From Portulaca oleracea (Eukaryota; Streptophyta; Magnoliopsida; Caryophyllales; Portulacaceae): a stretch of DNA of 64,000 nucleotides. Under the pieces are notes generated by a model, which saw only the letters and a list, made by a program, of their open reading frames with translations, did no database searches and had not been told where the DNA came from. The stretch spans positions 23,835,501 to 23,899,500 of the forward strand of contig CM055883.1 of NCBI GenBank assembly GCA_029582165.1, written 5' to 3'. This document shows positions 22,701 through 33,804 of the stretch, piece by piece. Numbering within the stretch: the first letter of the stretch is position 1; each line of letters begins with the position of its first letter. The translations under genes were made by a program, and so were the position numbers.

Positions 22701-25700
22701 AAGACACAAATAGATCAAACCAGACCACAACAGTCAAACTTGAAACTTACCGTACGAATAGGCAATCCTTTGGAGTTGTATGATAATGCCGGACTGAATG
22801 CAGTCATTTGAGCTGTGCTTACATCAATTGTTGTACTTGCACCAACATTCTCAACTGAATTAGTTTGTTCCACCTTGCTCATTTCTTGTCCACTAGATGG
22901 TATATCAATATCTCTCGGATGGTGGAATTTGCAAGCAGCTCCAAATTTACATTTCCCGGTCTTCATATAGAACTGTGTACAGAGACAATATGCGTAATTT
23001 ATCAAAATAGAATGTTGAGGAGTGAAACCACAAAGTTACAAATCAAGAAATGTTGACAACTGCAAGAATAGAACAAATAATACCGAACATGGAGGCTCAG
23101 ACGGTCTCTCAGGTAAATCTGAAGTAATTTTGTCTGTGGTTCCCTGTAGCAAAGTGCAGTATTATTACTAGTCAAAGTTGAAACAGGATACACGAATATG
23201 TAAGTTGAAGCCCAAGCCTACCTGTAAGTCCTTTGGATGATTAAATTTGCAGTTCATACCAAACTTGCACTTTTGAGTCTTCAGGAAGTACTGGACATAT
23301 AAAGCAGCAACTTAGGAGTCTAGGATATACTGTAATCAGAGACAGTTGGAAGTAGAGATTGCTTACTTACCGGACAATCTGGCTCTCCTGGTCTTTCAGG
23401 ATGGGAATCGAAAGGAATAGCTGGAGGCTGCATCATTAAATTAATTTGTCAATAGGATCTTAAGCACATGGACTCTATAACCTCCAAAACAACGAAAGAC
23501 AAAATAAATAGTAAAAAAATCAAAAGACAATTGTTAGTGTCTGCTAATAGCTTCGAGTTAAACAAAAGTCCTAGTTTGCATTCCAGTAAACTGGGATCAT
23601 GAATATAAAGCACTCCAAAACAATGCCACGACTGCAGAATTGGGGAAAGATCACCAACCCCAGACCCCCACCATTTCCCCTTGTTCCAGTTTGTTGTATA
23701 AACATATAGGCCCGCTCCCTCAATGTATCTTGCGGTAGGAAACGGTGGGAATGGCACCCTTGATCCGAGAACTTCCTAGCATGACACTCATGGCTCCCAA
23801 ACTTTTTAGCACGATGCAGTCTCAACCACATTACACCCTATCTCGCACTTATAGTTGATTCCCATAATTTTTTGGCAGAAAGTTGGGCCCAAATGCACCA
23901 CACCCTATCTCACCTACCCCTCACAAGAGCCCAGAAAAAAAACATTTGTGATTACATCTATCACATTTGTGCCCATGTAAAACTTAAACGGGTTGAACCG
24001 AACCTGTTCATTTAGCTCCCAACATGCACCCATTTATTTTTCTTAAAACAGGTCCATCAGAAATTTACCCCACTAAAAAAAATATGTGAAATGGGCTTTG
24101 ATTCTTTTGAATAATCCCAATTTAGGGCCATTGGAAACTACTCCCTCCGTCCCACATTATTTGTCACCTAGTTGACTGTCACGGCCTCCAATGTCACTCT
24201 TTGATTACCAATGTCAGGAGGATACAATGCTATTGGTATTACCCTATTGAAATTCAAATGTGGTACCGAGAATTTCAACTTCTAATCCAAACTTTCACAA
24301 TCCCATTCAAGAAAAGATAACAGAGATAAACAACTTAAGCTATTTAACCCCTTTGATTAAACTATTCATATCTATCTTTTTTAGGGAAATATAACCCAAT
24401 TAAATACACTAGTCAAACAAGTAAACCTATTCAATAGAGGAGTTGAATACCTCAACCCAAAGCCCATTGAGATCCACATCAAATTTGGATCGATAATCAT
24501 GTTGTGTTTAACTTTTGCTAGATCTATTTACAACTACCACAAATACACAATACAACCCTGGGATCATCAGACTCAGAAAAACAAGCATGGTGAATAATGC
24601 AATCATAAAAACACTGTAGCAGCAAACCCAATATGGATCTTGCATACACAGGGATTAAGGAAATCTAAATGTTTTCCACTTTTTCATCATTGTACACCTA
24701 TAAGAACACAATTAGACTGAAAATATAAAGCAGTTGGAGCCAGAAATCATAAAAGCAGCTCTAGAGTCATTATACAAAATATCTGTTCACTATATGTATC
24801 AAGCAATAATGATAAATGAAATCATATGCAAAGAACAGAAAAAAACAGAAATGCCAACAAAAGAAAGATATGTTTCTTATAAATCCACATAATGCATTCA
24901 CAAAACAAAGCAGCAAAAGAGGCAAATGTATAGTGGAACAAAATATAGTAGTCCAGTTGAATATTTCAAAAAATATAACTGAAACTCCTCCAGCACCGAT
25001 ACATGTGATAGCACCACACAACCAGATCTAAATAATGGCAATTAATCATATTATTTTTTGGAGTATCTGGGTAGGAAGGAATCAAAGAGTCTTTGAGGGA
25101 GTTGAGACTCCTCTTTAGCATGTGAATATCTTTATCAAGACTCTACTTTTGGGACAGTGGGGAACTCAGCTCTTCCACTCTAGTGGTGGCTGATTTTGTA
25201 AATAATCCATTTTGGTAATGGCTGATTTGTGGATAGCATTCTTTTTACTTCAGGGTCATTCTGTGAATACCTTCTTTTGGGTTTTGCACAGTTTTAGTAA
25301 GTTGTTATAAGCACTTGCTATGTATCCAACTCTGAAATATTTATAAATACCTCATTTGCTTATTAAAAAAGAAACCACACTCTCAAGCAGATTAAGTAAT
25401 GGAATGAGAAACACAATCAAATAGAAATATCCCTTTTGGCTTCCTCCAGGAAAAAAAAAAGGCAATTAAACACTCATAATAACAAAGCCTAAACGTCCTC
25501 AGCAACCCATCATTACATCATACCAAATTGCATTGCTTGACACGGGCGCACAGAAATCGTGCAAGAATCCACAGCCAAGTAGACAACATAGATTAGTAAA
25601 ATTCAGGAGAGGAGCTCCAGTTATCATTGGCTTGAACAGACTATTCAGCAATACAAAGCACGCTACACATGAGACAGATAGAACAGATCCTATGGGCACT

Positions 25701-28700
25701 TCTTTGATAATTGCCACATGCACTGTGTGAAGATCTAGCAGAGTCAACAATTTTTCTGATTTCATCATTTAAAAGCGCATCAAGTTTTTCACAAAAAGCA
25801 ATGCCGCTTCGTAAGAAACCTTATTCTAGATAGCATCACAAAACAGACAGGACTCCAGGCAATTGGTTTTTTTTTACCCATAGTTACCTGGATCCCCCAA
25901 TACTCCCACAATCCGCGTTATGAGAACAAGTGAATGAAAGCCCAAATTATCAAAATTCGTCAAGAAAGTAGCAATCAGTGCTGACTAAGCAGGAATGGAT
26001 CATCGTAACTATGCTTTGAACCAAACCACTACCACAAAATCCCACTTAGATTGAACTATACGGGGCCTAGCACTCTGCCACACATAATGTGATAACCACC
26101 CCCTTAGATTTAAAAAACATGAGGCGCAAAAAAGCACAACGGTCTCACTGCGGGAAGCGGGAAGCACAGGCTCTTTGCAAACAGGCCACCCAATGAAAAA
26201 GCAAAAAAGTTCAACCTGAATAGCGAAAGTCACAAAAAGGACACTTCTGGAATCTGCAGTGCTCACATGTTCATGAGCACACCGGGGTGTGCTCTTCTGC
26301 CCCGAGCATACTTTTATAAACTAATCCCCTTACAGAAGGATAAAGATAAGCGTTTTTCCAATTGTTGGACCGGGAAAATTTTCAAGGGTCCTACTCTACT
26401 TCGGCGAGCTGAATGAGGTATCTTAGTCTCAGAAGATTTAATCAAATTTTACATTATTTGGTTTTCTTTATTAAAACGTTCAAATGAAATATTGAAATTT
26501 TGTTTTCAATTGAGGAATAACCTGCACAAGATGTAGAAAAATACAGCGAGAGAACCGCAAAGGATGGAGATGCCTGGGGAAGGATCTGGGTCATCTGTGC
26601 AGAAAGCATAGCACGCTCCTGGCAGAGACACCGGGGTCTTCCCTTGAGGCTCCTGGTGACAGTTGGGATTCTTGGGCCAATGCTCATACAGACCTGCGCG
26701 GCGCTGAGCAGTGGACCAAGAATCCACTAGGTTCACATTTTTGGACTTCTCTTCTTTTCGAATTTATACTTTCTGAGCAGATGCGAGTGTGCTAAAATCG
26801 AAATAAAATGCAATTAATCCGAATGAATCAGAATAACAAAATTCTAAAGAGTCGCCAATTAATTTTTGGCGAACAAACTCAAATTTAAGCTCCACAAACC
26901 ACAAACCACAAACCATGAGATTCAGATCTAGGCGTAAGGTTATGAATCCAAAAATAAAAAGAATCTTCGAATTCGCCCGTTCGAAGAACGAACTCTACTA
27001 AAGTGGTTAATTAATTTAGTTAATGTTATTTAGATGCATGTGGATAATAATTAAAATGCGAAGATAAAATAAACAAAATTTTATTACATAAATATAAGAA
27101 ATAAAGAACATAAAGTTAGATTTATCAAATTGTCAATTTTAGATTAGTTGAAATTTGTTAATAATTTCAATATTACATTATTATAATATGGGGAACTAAA
27201 GAAATAAAATGCTAAAAATAAACATTAAATGTGTATGCAAAATGATGAAATAAGAGAAGGTAAATCACATTGTGTCGATACTCCTAAGTGATTTCGATGC
27301 AAAGAAAATAAGTGGGAATGACCTTAGTATTTATAGGGAAATGAAGTGAAGGAATTAGGTTGAAAAATGAATGGAAGTAGCAGCTGGTTGTGCGGGCCAG
27401 CATCACACACTGTAGGAGCCCAGCTGCTGAGAAGGGGTACGGTAGCACACTTCCAAAAGTTTTTGACGTAGTATGGGTCCGGGTAACACCCTACCATGCA
27501 GACCCTCATAACCGTCTTCCCAGACTCAGGTTTTGGACCCCGCTTGCCTCAGGATTCAGGCCACGTGCTGGGCTCAAAGAATTTGGGCTTGTTGGGTATT
27601 TTTCAGCTGGGCTTGATGATGGATGGCTATTTTCTGATTTTTTTTTTTTTTTAATGGCCTTTTCACCATTTTTGCATTTCACAATTATTTGGCATTTACC
27701 TAGATTATTTGGTATCCGGAGGCTTATAATTAGCATAATATTGTACAATCCCAATTGTTCAGTATATACTTGTAAGTAGGAACTGAATATAACATAATTA
27801 AGCTATGTATATTCTGACTAAAGTCTAATGGATAATAGCAAATAATGTACTGTAATAAAGTATTAAAGTATCACCTCTTTCCAATCTGGGATTCCACCCA
27901 CAGGAACCCAAATAGGGTGATCAAACTTGCAGTTATCGCCAAACTTACAGGTTCTCGTAAGCATATAGTGAGCACAATCTTTTTCACCAGGCCTTTGTGG
28001 ATAGATAGGCAAATCACTCGCATTCTCCAACCTCGGGCGCTTGGCCAAAGTGTCTGAAGTCAGCCAAGCCTCACTTTGCCCAATCATGTGGGCACCATAC
28101 ATAGCTATAGTAAATAATAATATAAGCAAAGGTATATATCACTATATAACTTATAATAATTTTAGAAAATTAAGAACATATATTTCGTAGAGAAAGGTAT
28201 ACAAGTTATATTGTATTAGTAATTGTATGATACATCAATATACAATAGAAACCAAAAAACAAGAGGTTAAATTTTTCAAAATGGGAAGAAAACAAAAGAA
28301 GCCATAACCTGCAGTCTAATATTTCAGATTGAATTTCCAAATATATCATTTTTTGCCTGTAAAGCATCAAAACTCTGAAAATGCTTGATAAAAATTTGAA
28401 TATGCCACTAAACTTGCTAAACCTAATTACAGGAGGCAACTAACTACAGGTGGTCAGCCAGCTGCCTTTGACACTGAGGTTATATCCTCCTAATCATACA
28501 ATATAGATATACTTTTAGATGTATAGCTACAAACTTTCCAATTAGACTACAGTTGGCTACCCACATGTAACAGAGATTCCCATCATAATGAGCAATGACC
28601 CTGGCCTTTACATGAGTTTCAGCATGCACTAATGATTTTTGTAATAGCAATAGAAGTACTAGATCCCACTCTTAAATACATTTATTATGCTCTAAATTTT

Positions 28701-31700
28701 GTTTCAAGCTACACCAGTTGAATAATTGAGGGGAACATGCCAGTTTCAGTATGTGAAGCAATACAGATTTTATTTTAAAACAGTTACTTTAAAAAATTGA
28801 GAAAATGCTCCACTGATGCTATATACTTGATGAAGAGTTTGAAAATAAGGATATCCTATGAATGGCTTATGGCTATTTTGTGTAAGTCCTAGATGTCAAT
28901 TCATCCCTTCTAGTTTATGGGGTTATCCACTCGGAATATAAGCGCCTACAAACTTAGGATTAGTCACAATGTACACACTTTAGGGGCTGTTATTTTGCGA
29001 GAAATTACTCACATTTCAATTCTATTCCAATCTTTTCAATAGCTACCCCTCTCAATTCCTGATTACTCCCCACGCAAACACACTTCATACTTCATTCCAC
29101 CTTCCCAATTTCTACTAACTCCTTCCATCTACTCAATCCTCCATAATCTGCTCCTAACACCTACCTACTCCTTCCAAAACGTTGCCAACTCTAAACAGTT
29201 GAAACAATCATTTCTAACTCCTTCCAATTTCCTGCAACATCCAAAACTCAAAAAATGACCCCAAAAGAACTGGCCTTAACTCAAAACACTAGTTGCATCA
29301 GCTTCTAAGATCCTATTTCACCTTTTCTCAAGTTAGATTTGTTAGACTAAAGTGAGTCATTTTCACTCTCTCACTCCTCTGCTTCAATTTGACCCACTGA
29401 GTGAAGTATACAACAATTCCAGACCTATTTCTAACATGAGCCCCTTCATCGCCAACTTCTTCTTCATGATGTCCTTCTAACTCCCCTCCACTTATGACTT
29501 CCTTTTTTGGATAAATAATCGAAAGATATATTGCAAAGACACAAAGGACATGACACCCATTCAAAAAAGGGGGCACATGTAAAAACACTATGCTCTCAAG
29601 CCCTCATCAAAAATATTATCAACAAAACTTCAAATTGGGAGGGAGATCCTCCCGGTGACACAGGTGAACAAGTAGAGTATACTAGGGCGCTTGAGAGAAC
29701 CGTGTCGAAGGAAGTTTGTGTAAGTCCTAGATGTCAATTTTGTGTAAGTCCTAGATGTCAATTTCAGCAAAATGACACCATAACTTCGAGAGAAGGGGTG
29801 CTCTCCTATCTTTTGATTAGGAAAGCAACACATACCAGGGGGTAGCGACGGTTCATTAAAAACATAGGACTCTGCTAAGTGGTAACATGATGATAGAGTT
29901 TGACACCTCCCCAGTGCTGGAAGGTCGGAAGGAAAAGTGTCATAAGCTTTGAATGGAAGCCCCAGTAAATAACGCAAGTAACTCTAACTGCCCTAAGGTA
30001 GCGAAATTCCCTGTCGTGTAAGTTCAATTTTAAATTACTCTTAAGTACCAAACCAGAATAATAGAACATCCTCAGAAAGTAGAGCTTGACATCGTCAAGA
30101 GACAATACTTCATCCTCAAATATCCATCAATTTGTCTCCCTTGCCAAATGGCACACCAAATAGCAAAAGGAACCAATTTCCAAAGACTTGATACCTATTG
30201 CCCTACTTTTCCCAACTCAATTTAATAAATTAAATAAGTAACTTTAAAGAATAGCCCCCTCTCACACTCAAGCCCACAACCATATAGCCAAAGCTCTATA
30301 GATATTGTTCTCATATTAATTATGGGAAACTCATAAGCATACTCTATCCCATAGAGTTCATACATTTCCTTCCTAGAAGTCTGAAAACTACACCCCCGGG
30401 CCCCCACCTTCATTCATTGATGTTTAGTAGTAAAACTTTACTCTCCTTAAAATGATGGAATTAAGTATTAGTATATTTAGAACAAATAACATTTTGTATT
30501 CAAATATTACATATATTTAGGATGACATTAGTATATTTTATGATTTCAGTATAGTATTCAATTTTACCTTGGAATATTATAGTTCCCTAATTTGACTAGA
30601 AATACTAGGCTAGTTTCCTATTTTTTATAAGGTTTAGCATTAGGAAGGTTGTTTACCTATAAATAAAGGTTTTGCTAGCCATTGGTAAACACATTACATG
30701 GACTAACTATTGAATATTATGGGTTATTACCAATTGATGTACCTGCGACACATTTCCTCTAGCTCCCGAAAAAGACATTATATGGACTGGATTATAAGGG
30801 TCAGTCATCCTAAAATTAGGATTCATTTCTTGTCGCAAATATTCACTTGTAGAATACCATATCTCAATGGATTGCCGTAATTTTTCTACCGCGTGTACAT
30901 TTCCATAATGATGGTGTTTTTCCAAAATAAAACTTTGCTGTTCAGCATCCTGGACTAGCCATCCTTTCGAAGGTATTGTTAAAAGATCATCAATTCTATT
31001 TCTATTTGATTGAGAGAATCCTAAGGAAAAGTATTTTGTTTCCACCGAGCTAAAATAAAACAAAAAAAAAAGAAATATGTTGATTGAAGCCTCTAGTAAA
31101 CTAAAGTCATCATTTAATAGCTATTTTGCTTCTCTCTAAAAAAATGGAAGATTTAGTTACGATTAGAAAACTATCTTTGTATCTTCAGCCATGGATTTCT
31201 TACTTATACTCATTCAATTGGAAGTATTGATCCAATTCGAAAAAAAAATTCATGTTTCGTAATTCCATAATCCAAAATCCAACTTTTCAGGATGCTAATC
31301 ATTTCTTGAATCCACCATGGGGATTTGAATTCTTCTCTTGAATCCAATAAGGGGATCTTGAATCCTTATCTTTATTCTTTATTTATTTTCTCATTCCGTA
31401 TCATAAAGGTCATACATAAAGATTTATGGATGTCCTATCAAAACATTCTTCACAAACTAGATACCCCTAATTTGATAGGACAACAGTATACAACACAAAA
31501 GTCCCAGCAAGCCATCGGAAAAGAAAGCGAGGGGAATGAAAGAGATATGATATAAATAGCAACATAAAGGATAAAGCATGGACACAAAAGCAACGATAAC
31601 GCACCAAACAAAAGGCCAAACAAAAGAAAAGCTTAAAAGGATAGAAATTAGGGGTGGCCACGCCCACCCCTAACTTAATTATTTTTCTAAATTAGTACAG

Positions 31701-33804
31701 TGTGGGATAAAACATATGGAATGCATATTTGCCAATAAGTATAATGATGTATTATCAATGTGTTCTTAGCTCAGTTGGTATCCGTTGCACTGTGGTATCC
31801 CACAGGTCCCAAGATCGATCCATGGGAGCAACAACAGGTGTGCATGCTTGGTTTCCCCCATCCCCCATGGGCTGGTGGACCCATTGAGCTCTCCCTGAAA
31901 CTTACCAATGAAAAAGAAAATTATAATAATGCATTGGTCATCTTTGCTCCGAAGGCTTAGATCCGCCATGTGTGTGGTGGGGTTGGGGGGTACATCACTC
32001 CCACATGAATGCGCAAGATAAGAGCAGAAAGTATAATTGTTATGGGGATCGAGTTAGAAGAAAACGTTGCAAAAAGAACCGTATTTATATTGCCTTCATT
32101 GGGATCTAAAAGGTGCACCGCGTATAAAAAATGCACCTTTTGTGCATTTTCGGATGAGCGCCGCCTTTCTTGTCTAAAGCACTAAAATCTATGTTGCTCG
32201 CCTCCCCTCCCCATACATGGCCTCACACATGCACTAAGTTCTCAATTTGGCTCACTCTTAGTTCATCCACTTTGTTATGTCTACACATCCACCACCAAAC
32301 TCCTATGTCAGCTCCTGCATACTACATCCGCCCACATATTCAGACTTCCCGCACATTTGATCACCCAAACCCAATGCAACAATTAACCACTTTTAGAAAT
32401 TTACCATCCCAAAATGACTCTCTTAATTTTGCCCTTCGGCCCTTGTCTTCATGGAGATACCAAATTGTAAGATCCTATACTTTCATTAGAGCTCTAGAAT
32501 TTTCAGTCAGCTACACATTGTTGAGATTATTCAAAAGACAAGTAGAACACAGAATAGAGCTCCAAAAGACTTTGTAGCAGTTCTAAAATAGCTCCAAACA
32601 TCCATAGATGACCATATCTAATAGAAAATCAAATGAACACAGCTACAAAACCAGCTGTGAGGAATCTTCAATATGGCCTATATGGATAGTTCAACTATAA
32701 ACGATGCCATAGGAGCTCTATGCTTTAGAAGACCATTAAATAGGATTTCACTTGATTACTAGACTCAAAGGCCCCAAGGTTTTATCTTCATTTTCTGGAG
32801 ATCAAGCATAAGGTCTATGGCTCAGGACTAAATCCTGATTTGTCGAAGAAGATGATCCAAAAAAAAATGATCTGACTAATGACTTAAGCTAAACAATTTC
32901 ACAAATTGCCCAAAGAACCCCATTAGAAGGCAAAGAACAACACTGAAGAAAAGTATGATAAAAACAAGGCTCTATTGTAAAGGATTTGATTAAACAAATA
33001 TATATGTGGCTTTCTCCTATTCTTCCCGTCTCTACTCCAATGCTTCCTGAGATCCCCAAAAAAGGGGGAGCATAACATAGAATGACTTCCAAAATGCACG
33101 GGGACAACCGTTATTTACTTTAAGGTATGAAGAAATTAAGGTATTTGCAGCTGCAGTACTTGCTAATCATCCCTATCAGCTACAAAGAAACATATTTTTC
33201 TATGCATAAAGCAAACGGTTTATCAAATTCTTCTTTTGCCACTTAGACAAGAGCTTCTCTCTAAACAACCCCAAAAAAATCATATTGATCCGTGAACTAG
33301 TGAATCATCAATCCTACCAAACTTTGAGCAAATATTTAAACAGAAAAACAGAAAACAAATCTGCACATCATAAAAGCAACCAATCCAAATAGTGCAAAAT
33401 TCTTCAATCGGGAAAAAAAAAAACCTAGACTGACCTTCGGAGGGACGCTTGGATAGAGTTGCAGAAACATCGAACGTAGACCATAAAGCAGTGGACGTAG
33501 CAGTGGCGGGCATGGTTCTAGAAGAAAGGTCAAAGGCTGACCATAAAGACGATGATCCGGCGACGCTTCGGGAAGCGGCGGCGAGGCCTGCGGAACTGGG
33601 AAGAAGTGAAGGAGTTCGGTCGGCGAGGGAGGGATAGAGAGAAGAAGGAGAAAGAGGCTGATGGTGGTCGACATATGAGGGTATGTAGCGGGAAGATGAG
33701 GATGCTACAAGAGTGTGGTCTGACAGGTAGTTATCAATGCCAGATCTGGAGTTAGTCGAGTACACTCTTGACACTCCTCTTTGCCCGTAAACCTGATTCG
33801 CCAT
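13741..33804 (-). CDS. HUA1: HUA1-like protein with six CCCH zinc fingers (12 exons)
   Basis: Nuclear RNA-binding protein; Arabidopsis HUA1 (C3H37) helps process AGAMOUS pre-mRNA. Exons (5'-3'): 33804-33435, 28104-27875, 23427-23371, 23290-23222, 23143-23084, 22972-22751, 21871-21834, 21732-21686, 20772-20642, 19376-19323, 15199-15062, 13920-13741. All junctions are GT/AG and keep frame: 1596 bp, 531 residues (Arabidopsis HUA1 is about 524). Six C-X8-C-X5-C-X3-H fingers have first Cys at residues 167, 218, 261, 341, 425, 477 and His at 186, 237, 280, 360, 444, 496. Residues 1-160 are Ser/Ala-rich. Finger 1 is followed by [14 protein letters not shown], a block I associate with HUA1. The start ATG has G at -3 and +4. 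No lesion is seen. Family assignment is from memory of motifs and exon pattern. Confidence 0.9.
15361..16760 (+). mobile_element. Solo LTR in intron 10 of the HUA1-like gene
   Basis: A 1400-bp LTR starts TGATGTAA and ends TTATACATCA (inverted termini), with GTGGG immediately on both sides (15356-15360 and 16761-16765), a perfect 5-bp target duplication. No internal retrotransposon sequence is present, so it is a solo LTR left by recombination between two LTRs. It is related to the LTR of element III and lies opposite in orientation to the host gene. A CT-rich stretch with short CTCTCTCTCT runs lies at about 16445-16600. Confidence 0.93.
16842..17682. mobile_element. Non-autonomous TIR transposon in intron 10
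   Basis: The left end CTACGTTACCTGGACTCGG and the reverse complement of the right end CTATGTTACATGGACTCGG agree at 17 of 19 positions. ATTGCTGG (16834-16841) and ATTGCTAG (17683-17690) flank it, an 8-bp duplication with one mismatch, which fits a hAT-type insertion (9-bp Mutator-type is possible). Repeated GTGTCG/CGACAC motifs line both subterminal regions. The interior has GA-rich runs and no transposase. Ends of this CTATGTTAC...GGACTC type are widespread in plant genomes. Confidence 0.75.
17691..19322. other. Remaining part of intron 10
   Basis: Unique-looking, AT-rich intron sequence. A CCCTGTTTGGTCAG stretch at about 18353-18366 resembles the edge of a MITE, but no partner end or target duplication is visible. 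No open frame carries a recognisable domain. Confidence 0.5.
20924..20942. repeat. CA microsatellite in intron 8
   Basis: A short run of about nine CA units lies in the intron between the exons at 21732-21686 and 20772-20642. Confidence 0.8.
23428..27874. other. Intron 2 of the HUA1-like gene, with TE remnants
   Basis: This 4.4-kb intron contains a left MITE end without a partner (CTCCCTCCGTCCC at about 24142) and a LINE 3' end at 25040-25375. At about 26790-26880 is a stretch with AGAGTCGCCAATTAATTTTTGGCG, which looks like an old retroelement remnant. The rest, including 27000-27330, is AT-rich with no coding potential that I can support. Confidence 0.55.
25040..25375 (+). mobile_element. 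Truncated LINE 3' end in intron 2
   Basis: Bases 25054-25116 translate as [21 protein letters not shown] followed by a stop. This is the W-S-I-W-x-x-R-N-x-R-x-F pattern found near the C terminus of plant L1-type ORF2 proteins. About 250 bases of 3' untranslated sequence and a short A-rich tail (about 25362-25372) follow. The rest of the LINE is absent, as expected from 5' truncation during target-primed reverse transcription. No clear target duplication is seen. Confidence 0.6.
28874..28900 (+). repeat. Upstream copy of a 24-bp motif repeated inside the mitochondrial insert
   Basis: The motif TTGTGTAAGTCCTAGATGTC with flanking bases occurs here once and twice in tandem at 29712-29764. See the finding on templated filler. 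Confidence 0.85.
29640..30018 (+). pseudogene. rrn26: Nuclear mitochondrial insert: part of 26S rRNA (rrn26)
   Basis: The stretch matches bacterial-type large-subunit rRNA, including the very conserved CCTAAGGTAGCGAAATTCC (near 29990-30010), AGGGCGCTTGAGAGAAC (near 29682), TAACTTCGAGAGAAGG (near 29778) and GGTGCTGG-like blocks. Variants such as AACTCTAACTG before CCTAAGG and GGAAGGTCGGAAGG-like text fit plant mitochondrial rrn26 better than plastid 23S or nuclear 25S. Order and strand are collinear. It lies in intron 1 of the HUA1-like gene, with many substitutions. A foreign insert of about 50 bases interrupts it at 29712-29764. It is not a functional rRNA gene. Confidence 0.82.
29712..29764 (+). 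repeat. Tandem 24-bp filler within the mitochondrial insert
   Basis: Two head-to-tail copies of a unit containing GTGTAAGTCCTAGATGTCAA replace a few bases of rRNA between GTCGAAGGAA and CAGCAAAATGACACC. A third copy lies 830 bases upstream at 28874-28900. Confidence 0.8.
30025..30190 (-). mobile_element. LINE ORF2 C-terminal fragment in intron 1
   Basis: The minus strand reads [13 protein letters not shown] and, after a frame change, [19 protein letters not shown], then a Tyr/Ser/Leu-rich tail. This is the W-x-x-W, F-E-D pattern near the end of plant L1-type ORF2. It is short and frameshifted, and directly abuts the mitochondrial insert. Confidence 0.55.
30727..31035 (-). pseudogene. rpoC2: Nuclear plastid insert: rpoC2 fragment
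   Basis: The minus strand encodes about 100 residues closely matching the N-terminal region of the plastid RNA polymerase beta'' subunit, including [57 protein letters not shown] and [11 protein letters not shown]. Agreement stops sharply after HQLV at 30727. A few substitutions are seen (for example ARGNV where I expect ARGNA). Being a fragment in intron 1 of a nuclear gene, it cannot be functional. Bases 31080-31470 may also be plastid spacer, but I could not identify them. Confidence 0.9.
31755..31922 (+). mobile_element. tRNA-derived SINE in intron 1
   Basis: A box A-like TAGCTCAGTTGG (31767-31778) and a box B-like GATCGATCC (31813-31821) sit 34 bases apart, as in an internal RNA polymerase III promoter. 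A C-rich body and an A-rich tail follow. Imperfect flanking repeats AATGATGTATT (31742-31752) and AATAATGCATT (near 31923) may be the target duplication (two mismatches). The body does not fold as a complete tRNA, so a SINE is the better reading. Confidence 0.7.

Larger units (their letters stand above)
28105..33434. other. Intron 1 of the HUA1-like gene
   Basis: This 5.3-kb intron is split by the mitochondrial rRNA insert, a LINE fragment, the rpoC2 insert and a SINE. The remaining parts (28105-28870, 28901-29639, 31036-31754, 31923-33434) are AT-rich with no supported coding sequence. Bases 28983-29263 have weakly similar inverted ends (GGGGCTG/GGGGTCA), too poor to call a MITE. Confidence 0.6.

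Noticed and set aside
24142..24440. Stowaway-like MITE in intron 2
   Set aside because: Only the left end CTCCCTCCGTCCC is seen. No inverted right end or TA pair was found, so it is noted only as a remnant.
26275..26294. Perfect palindrome GAGCACACCGGGGTGTGCTC
   Set aside because: Isolated, inside intron 2, with no T-run or partner. I see no function.
28983..29263. Possible MITE with GGGGCTG/GGGGTCA ends
   Set aside because: The inverted ends match only weakly and no target duplication is visible.
29970..30020. A possible functional large-subunit rRNA gene
   Set aside because: Only about 380 bases are present, with many substitutions and a 50-bp foreign insert, inside an intron.
31760..31825. 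A possible tRNA gene
   Set aside because: Box A and box B are present, but the flanks do not form an acceptor stem and an A-rich tail follows. A SINE fits better.
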